Shown in pieces: positions 11,361-20,755 of a DNA stretch of 64,000 bases (the stretch's first letter is position 1; every line of letters begins with the position of its first letter). The stretch comes from CAWATG01 sp963785035 (lineage in GTDB: Bacteria; Actinomycetota; Acidimicrobiia; IMCC26256; CAWATG01): positions 372,001-436,000 of the forward strand of contig CAWATG010000004.1 in the NCBI GenBank assembly GCA_963785035.1. The letters run 5' to 3'. The position numbers were made by a program, and so were the translations under genes. Under the pieces are notes generated by a model. It searched no databases. It saw only the letters and a list, made by a program, of their open reading frames with translations, and was not told the origin of the DNA.

Positions 11361-11397
11361 TCGAACAACTAGGTCAAGAAATGTACCATCAGTTCGA
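11361..11397. promoter_or_regulatory. Candidate operator/promoter upstream of the haem-oxygenase-like/TetR operon
   Basis: TCGAAC (11361-11366) and GTTCGA (11392-11397) form a perfect but widely spaced inverted repeat. Between them, on the minus strand, is a -35-like TTGACC (11372-11377); no convincing -10 was found. Placement just upstream of a TetR-containing operon suggests a binding site, but the spacing is long for a TetR dimer. Confidence 0.3.
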
Positions 11398-11486
11398 TTC
11401 GAGATGCGACGGGAGTGCCTCACGAGCGGCGAGGAACCCTTGGGGTTGCGAAGCTCGGCCTGGCTGGCGGCCTCAGCGCCTGGTTG

Positions 11487-13109
11487 TTACGAGGTCGCTT
11501 GGAGATTGCCGGCGTTCGCTGCGACGTGGCGGGCCCACGGGTAATCGGGCTTGCCGGCGGTGCCACGTGAGATCTCGTCGACGAAGATCACGTCGCGCGG
11601 AACCTTGAAACCTGCGAGGTGTTTGCGGACGTGTGTGTCCAGGCAGGCGAAGGTCGGCGTGCTGCGCGGGTCGGCCTTGACGAGCGCAACGATTCGCTCG
11701 CCCCATTGTTCATCGGGAACCCCGATCACGAGCGCGTCCAACACGTCGGCATGCCGTTTCAGAGCGGCTTCGACTTCTTCGGCGTAGACCTTCTCGCCGC
11801 CGGTGTTGATCGAGCCGGAGCCCCGGCCGAGCAAGCTGATGCTGCCGTCGGCCTCGAGCCGAGCGTGATCACCGGGAACCGACCAACGAACGCCGTCGAC
11901 GACGGGGAAGGTGGCGTTGGTTCCATCGGCGTCGTGGTAATAGCCGAGTGGGATGTGCCCGGTTCGTGCGACGAAGCCGACCTCGCCGATCTCGACGCGA
12001 CGAAGCTGCTCGTCGAAGACCGCAGTGTCATCCGAAACCACAAAGCGCGCGGCATTCGCGACCTTCTGGCCCTGGGTGCTGATCGACTGTCCTTGGCTAC
12101 CGGCTTCGGAGGAGCCATACCCATCGATGACGAGCGTTCCGGGTAGGCGATTGGCGATGTGTTCCTTGACCGACGGCGAGAGCGGCGCGCCTCCTGAGAG
12201 GACGACCGTGCAGCACGATACGTCGAGCGCCTCGGCGTCGACGGGGTGAAGGCCTGCGCCTTCCTCGAACGCATAGGTGTCGAGAGCGTGGGCCAACGGG
12301 TACCCGAATCCGTCACCGACAATCACGAGCGTATCGACCTTCTCGCGGGCAACGATCTGCCAGGTGCGCATAGCGTCGAAGTTCCGTCCGGGATCGAGGA
12401 CGATGCAGCCACCGGTGAACCAGGTCATGAGCGAGGACCACTGGGCGGTCCCATGGACCAATGGGCATGCAGGCAGCAACCGCGAGGACCCGAGGCGATC
12501 AAGATCCGCAATCGCCTCAGGTGTGGTGATCTCGTGGCCGAGACCACCCCCACCCAGCGCGCCGAAGAACAGGTCCTCGTGGCGCCACACCACACCTTTC
12601 GGCATACCCGTTGTGCCGCCGGTGTAGATGATGTAGTGATCATCGCCAAGGCGCGGTTCGAAGTCGTTGCAATCCGAACCGGTCGCGAGTGCCGTCTCGT
12701 AGTTTGCGGCCGGTCCATCGACGACAAGGCGCTCGTTGAGGAGCGGTAGACGGTGCCCGATTGCATCGAGGCGCTCGACGAGCGCGTTGTCGCAGACGAT
12801 CACCTCGGCGTCCGAGTCGAGCAACACGTATCGAAGCTCATCGGCGACGTAGCGGTAGTTGACGTTGATGGGAACTGCGCGGAGCTTGAATGCTGCGAGC
12901 ATTGTTTCGAGGTACTCGATGCCGTTGTGCAGCGCGACCGCGACATGTCCCTCAGGTCCAATGCCGACGCTTTGCAGGTAGTGCGCCATTCGATTCGCGC
13001 GTGCGTCGACGTTCGCGTAGGTCAAACGCCGATCACCACAAACGACAGCCTCGGCATGAGGAACCGCGGCGGCAACCGACTCCCAGAGGTCGGCAAGGTT
13101 GAACTCCAT
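11487..13109 (-). CDS. Acyl-CoA synthetase / AMP-dependent ligase
   Basis: 540 residues of the ANL adenylation superfamily. It activates a carboxylic acid with ATP to an acyl-AMP and then transfers it to CoA. Motifs in order: phosphate loop YIIYTGGTTGMPKGV (about residue 165); GYGSSEAGSQG (A5, about 325); GDHARLEADGSISLLGRGSG (A7-A8, hinge); INTGGEKVYAEEVE; and a C-terminal GTAGKPDYPWAR carrying the catalytic Lys. The absence of a transmembrane or signal segment makes it cytoplasmic. Start ATG 13109 gives the family N-terminus; no strong ribosome site is visible. It lies 96 bases downstream of the SDR gene on the same strand. Confidence 0.92.
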   Translation of the reverse strand: MEFNLADLWESVAAAVPHAEAVVCGDRRLTYANVDARANRMAHYLQSVGIGPEGHVAVALHNGIEYLETMLAAFKLRAVPINVNYRYVADELRYVLLDSDAEVIVCDNALVERLDAIGHRLPLLNERLVVDGPAANYETALATGSDCNDFEPRLGDDHYIIYTGGTTGMPKGVVWRHEDLFFGALGGGGLGHEITTPEAIADLDRLGSSRLLPACPLVHGTAQWSSLMTWFTGGCIVLDPGRNFDAMRTWQIVAREKVDTLVIVGDGFGYPLAHALDTYAFEEGAGLHPVDAEALDVSCCTVVLSGGAPLSPSVKEHIANRLPGTLVIDGYGSSEAGSQGQSISTQGQKVANAARFVVSDDTAVFDEQLRRVEIGEVGFVARTGHIPLGYYHDADGTNATFPVVDGVRWSVPGDHARLEADGSISLLGRGSGSINTGGEKVYAEEVEAALKRHADVLDALVIGVPDEQWGERIVALVKADPRSTPTFACLDTHVRKHLAGFKVPRDVIFVDEISRGTAGKPDYPWARHVAANAGNLQATS

Positions 13110-13205
13110 GCAGCGCGTGACGCTATCGGTCGCCTGCCGCGCCACTCGAACTCGCGAACGTTTCGGCAATCGATGTCAGGCGCAACGTCAATGCTGTCGC
13201 GACAC

Positions 13206-14009
13206 CTAGAAGAAATCGCTTCCACCGTCTACCGGAATCGTCGCGCCGCAGAGAAAGCTCGCTTGTTCAGAGGACAGAAAGACGACAAGTGCCGCAACCT
13301 CTTCAGGCAATCCGATTCGGCCGATGTCGTTTGGTGTTCCGAAATCGCGTTCGATCGCGGCGTAGGCGAATTCGAGCGGTCCATCCGGGAGATTCTCGGG
13401 TGCGGCATGCGCGACGTACTCTTCGATTGCGGGTGTCATCACCATGCCGGGGCAGACCGTGTTCACCAGAATTCCGTCGGCGGCAAGAAGGCGCGCCAAG
13501 TTCTTCGATGCGCTGGCCTGTGCCGCCTTCGCCGCTGTCCAAGAAATCAATCCGGGACTTTGATGGCGGATGCTGCTCGCCGCAATGTTGACCACACGTC
13601 CGAAGGTTGCCTTTCGGAGCAGCGGCAAAGCAGCACGAACGGTGCGAATCATTGCGACGACACCGGAGTCGAACGCGTTGAGCCAGTCGTTGTCGGAAAG
13701 GTCGTCGAGGCCGCCAACTTCGCCTGCTCCGAAAGCGTTGACAAGGATGTTCAAATTCCCCCACCGTTCGTCGAGGAACGTGAAGGCTGCCTCGACCTCG
13801 CCGGTATCGAGAAGGTCGACCTCGAGGCCGATCGCATCAGGCGCTCCCATCGCGCTGAGCCCGGCTTCGACGTCACGCAACGCCTGGACCGATCTGGCCA
13901 ACACCGCGACGCGACAGCCCTCAGCGGCGAGTTGCTCGGCGACGGCGAGTCCGATACCTCTCGTACCGCCGGCGACGACGGCGGTCCTTCCGGCAAGCCC
14001 CAGGTCCAT
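13206..14009 (-). CDS. SDR-family oxidoreductase with Trp in place of the catalytic Tyr
   Basis: 267 residues, classical short-chain dehydrogenase length. The cofactor motif GGTRGIG is at about residues 14-20 and the NAG-like motif is NAFGAG. The catalytic Ser lies in NIAASSIRHQ. The usual YxxxK reads WTAAK (Trp at about 157, codon 13541-13539), so the active-site Tyr is missing while Lys remains. C-terminal GGSDFF is normal for fabG-like members. It begins 9 bases after the metallopeptidase stop and precedes the acyl-CoA synthetase. It may be an inactive or altered enzyme, or the codon may be miscalled. Confidence 0.88.
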   Translation of the reverse strand: MDLGLAGRTAVVAGGTRGIGLAVAEQLAAEGCRVAVLARSVQALRDVEAGLSAMGAPDAIGLEVDLLDTGEVEAAFTFLDERWGNLNILVNAFGAGEVGGLDDLSDNDWLNAFDSGVVAMIRTVRAALPLLRKATFGRVVNIAASSIRHQSPGLISWTAAKAAQASASKNLARLLAADGILVNTVCPGMVMTPAIEEYVAHAAPENLPDGPLEFAYAAIERDFGTPNDIGRIGLPEEVAALVVFLSSEQASFLCGATIPVDGGSDFF

Positions 14010-14018
14010 CGCCTCAGG

Positions 14019-15598
14019 CTAGAGCCCAAGCACGGGGTGAAGGTGGTGCGCGCTGAGTGGTTCGCCGGTGCAGGATGCGATCAGCCGATCCCAGCGTTGT
14101 GAAGCGCCGGGCGCGAAGAGTTCCTCGGAAAGAAACCTCCCGGCCTCGGGGCGCCCGATGAGCCCACCGAACCGCGTCCGGATCGCCTGGTCGAGCTGCA
14201 CGGCGAAGAGTTGCCCATAGAGGTAGTTCTGGTAGTACACCGGCGCAGATGCGATGTGGATCTTCGCTGCCCAGTCCGGTGCCTGCCGTTTGAACGGCGT
14301 TCGCAGGCCTTGGTAGTGCCCGACGAGATCCCACCAGCGGGTGTCGTGGTCTGCATCGGGATCGGCGTAGAGACCACGTTCGAAGTTGATCATGACCAGC
14401 GCCCATCGGATGAAGACGAGCACGGATGCACGTTTCGATGCGGCGAGTTCGTCTCGCATCGCCTCAATCTCACGATCGGCGATGCCGGCGACCGGTGAAG
14501 CCATTCCGGCGACCGGGCGAGGTGGCCGCAGAGCATCGCCACGCCTTCGGTGAGGAGGGGATGCATGGTGCGCAGGAACCAGGGAAGGGTCGCGTCGGTG
14601 CCTAGGTCGTAGACGGCGTGGCCCAGCTCGTGGAGCATGATTTCGAGCCATTGTTCGTTGGCCACGATATTGGCGAGCACCCGGACATCACCGGCACGAT
14701 CGAGGTCCGCGCAGAATGCGTGCTGGTTTTTTCCGGGGCGGGCAAAGAGATCGCTGCGATCGAGGACGCGATGGACGTCGAGTCCGAACGAGTCGAACGT
14801 GAATCGGGAGCGATCGACAACATCGATGCCGTCGAAGACGTGGGCCAGATCAACGGCGTGTCGCGTTGGGGGGTCCTGAAAAAACGGGTCGTCATAGTGC
14901 CATGGGGCCAAGGCGTCAACCGCGCAGGAAAAGCGCGCCGCGAGCTCGACATCGAGCGATGCCTTCCAGGCGGAAAACGGGACGGCGGAAACCTGGTCGA
15001 CCTCCTCGAGTGTTGCGAGGAGCCGGTCCTCGTCGAGTTCGTTGGTCGCCAGCGCCATCGCGAAGTGATCACGATGTCCAAGCGCTCGGGCGGCACGGTT
15101 GCGGAGGCGAGCGAGTGCGCGAATGTCGTCGGCCACGACGGCGCCGACCTGTTTGGACGCTTCCCACGCCCGACGCCGAAGGTCGACATCATCGCTGTTG
15201 CGCAAGATGGTTGCGACGTCGTTGTCGCTGACGCTTCGCCCGTCGAGCTGTGCGCGAAAGGTACTGAACGCCGAGTCGATCGCCGTCGAGCATCGGACGA
15301 GTTCCCCGCGAAGCTTGGGATCGAGTTGGTGAGCACTGAGCTGATGGTGCAGCAGTTCAAGGCGGCGAACGAGGAGGGGGTCGTCGGTCGTCGAGCGTGT
15401 CGCGCGGAATGCCGCGGCAGCGTTGAATTCGCTTGCGTCGGCAAGCGCGTCGCTCAGGGCGAGTTCGGCATTTCGGCGACGCAGCTCTGTCGGCGCCGAC
15501 GCGTTCGTGCCGGCCTCCCACCACGCGTGGTTGAGTTCGAACTCGAGTGGTTCGAGGCGACGTTCGAGTTGGATGACGAAATCGCTCAGTGCCGTCAC
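14019..15598 (-). CDS. HExxH zinc metallopeptidase, M2/M3-like (frameshifted)
   Basis: About 525 residues when read through. The catalytic helix contains HELGHAVYDLG, with a downstream Glu in LLTEGVAMLCG as likely third zinc ligand, which is the gluzincin arrangement. The all-helical flanks, starting with LERRLEPLEFELNHAWWEAG, resemble bacterial peptidase M2 (ACE-like) and M3 proteins, which trim short peptides; no signal peptide is seen. I chose GTG 15598 because it overlaps the stop of the transglutaminase gene as GTGA. One frameshift at about 14500-14525 separates the last 165 codons (SPVAGIADREIEAM onward). Position as the last gene of the ATP-grasp run suggests it processes a peptide made or ligated by that run. 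Confidence 0.75.
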
Positions 15599-16553
15599 CA
15601 CTCGAGAGCGTGGTCGGCATTGATGTCGTTCATTCCGTTGGCGTTGTGTGCGCTCAGGGCATGGGTCGCCGGCTCGTCGACGCGCAGGACGTCGACGCGT
15701 ACCTCGAGCGTGCATGCGGTGCCGCTGGAGAAGACGACCCCCTCGAGTGGGGGGACATCGGCGTAGTCGCGGCCCCACGCAGTGGTGACGTAGCGGTCGT
15801 CGACCAACTGATTGTTGGTCGGGTCGAGGTCCAACCATCCGGCCTCGGGCACGAAGACCGAAACCCATGCGTGCGATGCGTCGCTGCCGAATAATCGCTG
15901 GGCGCCCGGCGGCGGTTCGGTCTCGAGGTAGCCGCTGACGTAGCGGGCTGAAAGGCCAAGGGAACGCAGGCACCCGATCATCAACTGTGCGAAATCCTGA
16001 CAGACGCCGCTGGCGCAGGCTGAGAACGTCGTGCAGTGGCGTCGCAACCGAGGTTGATCCCGGCGAATATTCGAACTCGTTGCGAATTCGATGCTGGAGG
16101 TCGAGGAGGCACTCTCCGATTGGGCGACCGGCTGGGAACGACCGCTTGGCGTAGGTGGCCAGTTCGGCGGACCGCATGACCAGCGGTGAGTCCAACGTGA
16201 AGGCCCGGGCCTCCCCGGCACTCCCGTCGGCGTTGGCACCCACGCGCGTTGCCACTTCCTCCCATGGTTCGCCCACGAGAATGTGTGAGGAGCTGCGGTC
16301 TGCTGACGTCCACAACACTGACTGCGGTGACGGCGAGGTGGTCATGGGGAGTCTTGATGTGAAAGTACCCAACCCGATTGCCATAGAAGTCGAGCCGCTC
16401 GCGGTAGTGCTCGGGCTGAGGGACGATTGCAACGCTGTTGGATTGACAGACTTGGGTGGGAAGATCACGTGGTACGAGGTGCATCTGGCCGTACCCGGCT
16501 GACACGTTGTCGTCATAGGTGTACTCGGTGATGTGCGTTATTTGAAGGCGCAT
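15595..16553 (-). CDS. Bacterial transglutaminase-like protein (COG1305), frameshifted
   Basis: About 319 residues with the family N-terminal beta domain (MRLQITHITEYTYDDNVSAG) and a papain-fold core. The triad is visible: Cys in GVCQDFAQLM, His in DASHAWVSVF, Asp in WLDLDPTNNQ. Homologues act as cysteine peptidases or amidases, and occur next to COG2308 ATP-grasp and alpha-E genes, for example Rv2409c beside Rv2410c and Rv2411c in M. tuberculosis. Start ATG 16553 lies 13 bases after the ATP-grasp/alpha-E stop. Two frameshifts, at about 16300 and about 16030, divide it in three. The 3' end overlaps the metallopeptidase start by 4 bases. Confidence 0.85.
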
Positions 16554-16566
16554 CAGTCGACGCCCA

Positions 16567-19092
16567 TCAGTAGACGCCCGGGTGTCGCGTATTTGCTGTA
16601 AACGAGTACGCCGTGAGGAGGCCATGTTGTTCGGGCTGGTGCGCAAAGTGATTGGCGCTGACCGCATCGGCGATGCGGTGCAGTAGGTCGAGGTGGCTTG
16701 TCAAGAAGGCGACGAGTTCTCCTCGCCGTCCGGTTGCGTCGGTACTTGCCAGATCTGCGGTTCGTAGTTGGTCGATTCCGTTCGAAGCCTCCTTGACCAG
16801 TTCCTCGAGGGTGTCCTGAGCCAACGGTGACGTGGTGGGCGGCAGCATGGCGAGATGCCCAGTGATGGATGCGATCTGAAACCGGAGCGAGCGGGGATTG
16901 GCGGGATCGAGGAGCAGGAGGTCGAGGAGCGTCTCGGTCTGGGCCTGCGCTCGGTACCGGCGCCGATAGGTGATGATGCTCTCCGAGGCTGTGAGAACAG
17001 ACTCCATCAGGAGGCTGTCGGTCGGGGTGCTCGCCGCCGAGGTTACGGTCGCTTCGAGGAGCAGAGTCAGCTGAATCGCGCGTTCGAGATGTCGGCCCAC
17101 GTCCATGAGTAACCATCCCGGATCGCGGATCATCGTCTCGGATGCGAGACCGCCGAACGCCAACAACGATTCCATGATGGAACTCAATGGCTGTTGTGCA
17201 GTCGTCTGCCAGTCGGTGGTTGGCGCGGCGAGCTCCGCGAGTTCACGGTCGAGTCTTCCGAGGGCCAACCAGGTATCGGATCCCAGCTGGTCGCGAACGG
17301 CATGCGAAGCATCGAGCATCCGGCGAACCGCATGCGCGAGCGTTCCGGGACGCTGCTCATCGACTGCTGCTTGCATCAGTGTCGTCGCCGAAGGGTCGCT
17401 GATGCTGCGTAGTGCTTCGTAGAGCACGAGCAGACAGGCATGCCCGGCGCGATCCGCATTGGTTGCGAAGTCGTTGCGTCGGTCCTGCGTCACGCGCAGC
17501 AGACGCAGGACCGACTCTGCTCGTTCGGCGTATCGGCCGAGCCAGAAGAAGTTCTCGGCCGCTCGGGTCGACATTGATTCTTCGGGGGCCTGTGCGGTGA
17601 CCGTGGGCCCGGGCTTCAACCAGAAGTTGCCGAGACGTTCCGGTTCGGAGGCCAGGACCCAGGTGTCCTTGCTCAGGCCGCCGGATCGGTTCGAAACGGA
17701 GCGTGATTCCATCAGTGCCGCGGCACGGGTGAGACCACCAGGCATCGGAAGATATGAATCGCCACGCGCGACGAGGAACGTGCGCAACGAAGCCCGCCGA
17801 CCTTCGAGCCCGTCGGCGGCGAGCGTCGGTACGCTCGCATACTCGATCATTTCCTGGGCCACCCACTGATGCGGGGAGCTGTCGATGCGGCGGCGCAGTG
17901 TGTCGAGTTCCTGCGTGCTCAGTTCCCAGCCCCGAATGTACTGATCGGACTCTCTCCGGTTGGTCGAATGAACCAAGAGGCGATCGAGATTCGCGGACAC
18001 GTGTTGGCGCTCGATCGCGTCCCCGCACCACCACGTGGGCACGGTCGGTAGCAAAAGGGATTCTCCAAGAAGCGCCGGGGCGAGCCGGGGGAGAAACGAC
18101 AACAGCGCCGGGTTCTCGAGAACCCCACTTCCCAGGGTATTGACGACCGACACGCCTCCGGTCCGACATGTCTCGACGAGGCCCGCCACACCAAGGCGTG
18201 AGTCGCTGCGCAGCTCGAGCGGGTCGCAGTAGCTCGCGTCGACGCGACGCAGAATCACATCGACTCGCTCGAGACGGCCGAGCGTTCGCATCCAGACGCC
18301 GCCGTCCTGCGCGACGAGATCCTTGCCCTCGACAAGCGAGATGCCGAGCTGTGTCGCGAGGTAGGCGTGCTCGAACGCTGTTTCACTCAATGGCCCGGGG
18401 GTGAGAATCACGATCCGCGGGTTGTCCGTACCGGTCTGGGCAACGCCCTGGAGTGCGGCGCGTAGCGTTCGAAAGTACGGTTCGACGCGCTGGACGCCGG
18501 ACTCTCGGTAGAGGTTCGAGAACACGCGCGAGACGACCGAGCGGTTTTCCAATGCGTAGCCAGCGCCTGAGGGCGCCTGGGTTCGGTCACCAAGGACGAT
18601 GAAGTCCCCGTCGGGATCTCGTGCGAGGTCTATCGCACAGGTGAAGAGCTGTTGCGTGGTGGGGAGGCGGATCTGGTCGCACTCGCGGAGAAACGATGGA
18701 TCGTCGAAGATGACCTCGGGCGGTACGAGACCATGGCGAATCAGTGTTCGCGGACCGTAGAGATCGGTCAGCAGCAGGTTGAGCAACTCGGCACGTTGGA
18801 CAATGCCTGCCGCGATGCGCGTCCACTCGGAACTGTCGAGAAAGACCGGGATCGGATCGAGATCCCAACTCCTGCGCCCGCGGTTGGGCGCTGCGACGTT
18901 GTCAGTACCGGCGTAGGTGACCCCGTCGTCTTCGAGCAGCCTCGCAGACTGCTCACTTCTGGCGCGAAGCTCCTCGAGGCCAAGCGCATCAAACGTAACG
19001 GCAGCATGGTTCCAGTCCGCGCGCGGCACGCCGTCGTCGCTGAACATTTCGTCGAACGTGCCGGTGACCCGGCGATACGTTGGCAGCATCAC
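16567..19092 (-). CDS. Circularly permuted ATP-grasp fused to alpha-E domain (COG2308-COG2307)
   Basis: 841 residues. The first ~500 form a circularly permuted type-2 ATP-grasp domain: TGTFDEMFSDDG, then APSGAGYALENRSVVSRVFS, ILTPGPLSETAFEHAYLA, LVEGKDLVAQDG, and SGGLSKDTWVL. From about residue 513 an all-helical alpha-E domain begins (STRAAENFFWLGRYAERAES). ATP-grasp enzymes join a carboxylate to an amine using ATP; these are predicted to make peptide bonds. The loop that reads KPANGSGGYD in the neighbouring ATP-grasp protein here reads HSTNRRESDQ, so the nucleotide loop seems lost. The gene follows the stand-alone ATP-grasp gene by 73 bases. Start is one of two adjacent ATGs (19092 or 19089). 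Confidence 0.9.
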   Translation of the reverse strand: MMLPTYRRVTGTFDEMFSDDGVPRADWNHAAVTFDALGLEELRARSEQSARLLEDDGVTYAGTDNVAAPNRGRRSWDLDPIPVFLDSSEWTRIAAGIVQRAELLNLLLTDLYGPRTLIRHGLVPPEVIFDDPSFLRECDQIRLPTTQQLFTCAIDLARDPDGDFIVLGDRTQAPSGAGYALENRSVVSRVFSNLYRESGVQRVEPYFRTLRAALQGVAQTGTDNPRIVILTPGPLSETAFEHAYLATQLGISLVEGKDLVAQDGGVWMRTLGRLERVDVILRRVDASYCDPLELRSDSRLGVAGLVETCRTGGVSVVNTLGSGVLENPALLSFLPRLAPALLGESLLLPTVPTWWCGDAIERQHVSANLDRLLVHSTNRRESDQYIRGWELSTQELDTLRRRIDSSPHQWVAQEMIEYASVPTLAADGLEGRRASLRTFLVARGDSYLPMPGGLTRAAALMESRSVSNRSGGLSKDTWVLASEPERLGNFWLKPGPTVTAQAPEESMSTRAAENFFWLGRYAERAESVLRLLRVTQDRRNDFATNADRAGHACLLVLYEALRSISDPSATTLMQAAVDEQRPGTLAHAVRRMLDASHAVRDQLGSDTWLALGRLDRELAELAAPTTDWQTTAQQPLSSIMESLLAFGGLASETMIRDPGWLLMDVGRHLERAIQLTLLLEATVTSAASTPTDSLLMESVLTASESIITYRRRYRAQAQTETLLDLLLLDPANPRSLRFQIASITGHLAMLPPTTSPLAQDTLEELVKEASNGIDQLRTADLASTDATGRRGELVAFLTSHLDLLHRIADAVSANHFAHQPEQHGLLTAYSFTANTRHPGVY

Positions 19093-19165
19093 GAGTCAAT
19101 CTGCCAGGCCGGGCGGGAAGGACACGAAAGGCGACCACGCCTGCGGGTTGCTGTCAAGGACCTTC

Positions 19166-20626
19166 TCAGTGGCTGTCGTTGATGACCCAGGTGTCCTTAC
19201 TCCCTCCGCCTTGTGAACTGTTCACGACCAGGCAGCCCTTGGTCATCGCCACGCGGGTCAGCCCGCCACTGGTCACGAACGGTTGCTCGCCAGACAGGAC
19301 GAACGGCCGCAAGTCCAGATGACGGGGTGCCACCTCGCCCTCACAGAGTGTGGGTCCCGTGGAGAGCCGGATGATGGGCTGGGCGACGAAGTTACGTGGG
19401 TCCTCCTCGATCTGGGCACGCATGGTGTCGCATTCGGCCGCCGTCGCGATGTCGCCGACGAAGATGTCGTAACCGCCCGAACCGTTCGCGGGCTTGACGA
19501 CGAGTTGCGCAAGGTTGGTCAAGACGTGGTTGCGCTGTATTGGGTCGTGGCATACGTACGTCTCGACGTTGGGGAGGATCGGATCTTCACCGAGGTAATA
19601 GCGGATGAGTTCGGGGACGTATGCGTAGGTGACCTTGTCGTCGGCGATACCGGTGCCCGGAGCATTGGCAATGCTGACGTTGCCTGCGGTCCATGCACGC
19701 ATGAGGCCGGGAACACCCAAGAGCGAGTCTGCGCGAAAGACCTCGGGGTCGAGGAAGACGTCATCGACGCGCCGGTAGAGGACATCGACGCGTAGCGGGC
19801 CACCGACGGTGTTCATCTGGACGGTGTCGTTCGAATCGACGAAGAGGTCGCGGCCTTCCACGAGGTGTGCACCCATTTGCCGAGCGAGGAACGCATGCTC
19901 GAAGTATGCGGAGTTGAACACGCCCGGTGTCAGCACGCAGATCGTTGGTTGTTCCGTGGATCGCGGAGAGAGGGCTGCCAACACATCGCGGAGCCGGTTG
20001 GGATACTCCTCGATCGGTAGCACGTCGAGGTCATGGAAGAGGTCGGCAAGCACCATTTTCGTGACGCGCCGGTTCTCCATCATGTACGACACCCCAGAGG
20101 GCACGCGCAGGTTGTCCTCGAGCACATGGAGCTGCCCGTCGATACCACGGACGAGGTCACTCCCGCAGACGTGTGCCCAGGTGCCGAACCGAAGTTTCGT
20201 GCCCCGGCACTCAGGCAGATAGTTCCGAGAGCTCGCGAGCAGTTCGCCTGGGAAAACACCATCGTCGACGACGCGGGCGTCATGGTAGATGTCATCCAGG
20301 AAGAGGTTGAGCGCCTCGAGGCGTTGGATCAGTCCCTGCGAGACGCGGCTCCATTCTCTGGAGGAGATCACCCGCGGAATGATATCGAACGGCCAGTCGC
20401 GGTCGAGGCCACCGAAGCGCGAGTACACCCTGAAGGTGACACCCATCGACTTGATCGCTTGGTCAGCTGCGCTCTGTCGGTCGAGGAGTTCCGGACCGAG
20501 TAGTCGAAGGCCGCTCAACACTCGTTCGGTTGACGGCCAAGGCTCACCGTCGCGGAGCATTTCGTCGAAGCAGCCGGGGCTGCGATAGCTAGTCCAGAGG
20601 TTGGGCTCGGCAACGGTGGAAGGCAT
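19166..20626 (-). CDS. Circularly permuted type-2 ATP-grasp protein (COG2308)
   Basis: 486 residues, the length of stand-alone family members such as Rv2411c. Motifs in order: SPGCFDEMLRDGEPW at the N-terminus; VPSGVSYMMENRRVTKMVL; VLTPGVFNSAYFEHAFLARQ; LVEGRDLFVDSN; a glycine-rich nucleotide loop KPANGSGGYDIFVG (about 380); and a C-terminal SQGGGSKDTWVIND. It should form an amide bond between a carboxylate and an amine with ATP hydrolysis, in the cytoplasm. Substrates are unknown for the family. Start ATG 20626 (MPSTVAEPNLW) was chosen over a frame open to 20713, which adds a non-family segment. It is first in the run, 47 bases downstream of an inverted repeat. Confidence 0.9.
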   Translation of the reverse strand: MPSTVAEPNLWTSYRSPGCFDEMLRDGEPWPSTERVLSGLRLLGPELLDRQSAADQAIKSMGVTFRVYSRFGGLDRDWPFDIIPRVISSREWSRVSQGLIQRLEALNLFLDDIYHDARVVDDGVFPGELLASSRNYLPECRGTKLRFGTWAHVCGSDLVRGIDGQLHVLEDNLRVPSGVSYMMENRRVTKMVLADLFHDLDVLPIEEYPNRLRDVLAALSPRSTEQPTICVLTPGVFNSAYFEHAFLARQMGAHLVEGRDLFVDSNDTVQMNTVGGPLRVDVLYRRVDDVFLDPEVFRADSLLGVPGLMRAWTAGNVSIANAPGTGIADDKVTYAYVPELIRYYLGEDPILPNVETYVCHDPIQRNHVLTNLAQLVVKPANGSGGYDIFVGDIATAAECDTMRAQIEEDPRNFVAQPIIRLSTGPTLCEGEVAPRHLDLRPFVLSGEQPFVTSGGLTRVAMTKGCLVVNSSQGGGSKDTWVINDSH

Positions 20627-20672
20627 GCACCGAATGTTGGAGGGTGTTGTGCGACGCTGCAGTTGCGCGACT

Positions 20673-20688
20673 GTTACGGCCTCGTAAC
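20673..20688. promoter_or_regulatory. Perfect inverted repeat GTTACG-N4-CGTAAC upstream of the ATP-grasp run
   Basis: A 6-bp perfect inverted repeat with a 4-nt spacer sits 47 bases before the ATG at 20626, in the 129-bp gap after the small membrane protein gene. Size and spacing suit a dimeric regulator. No clear -35/-10 pair was identified around it. Confidence 0.4.
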
Positions 20689-20755
20689 GCTGTTCGCACA
20701 CCGCGGCGGACACGTTCCGGACGCGAGGGGCGAATTGCCGTACATGGATGCCGCT

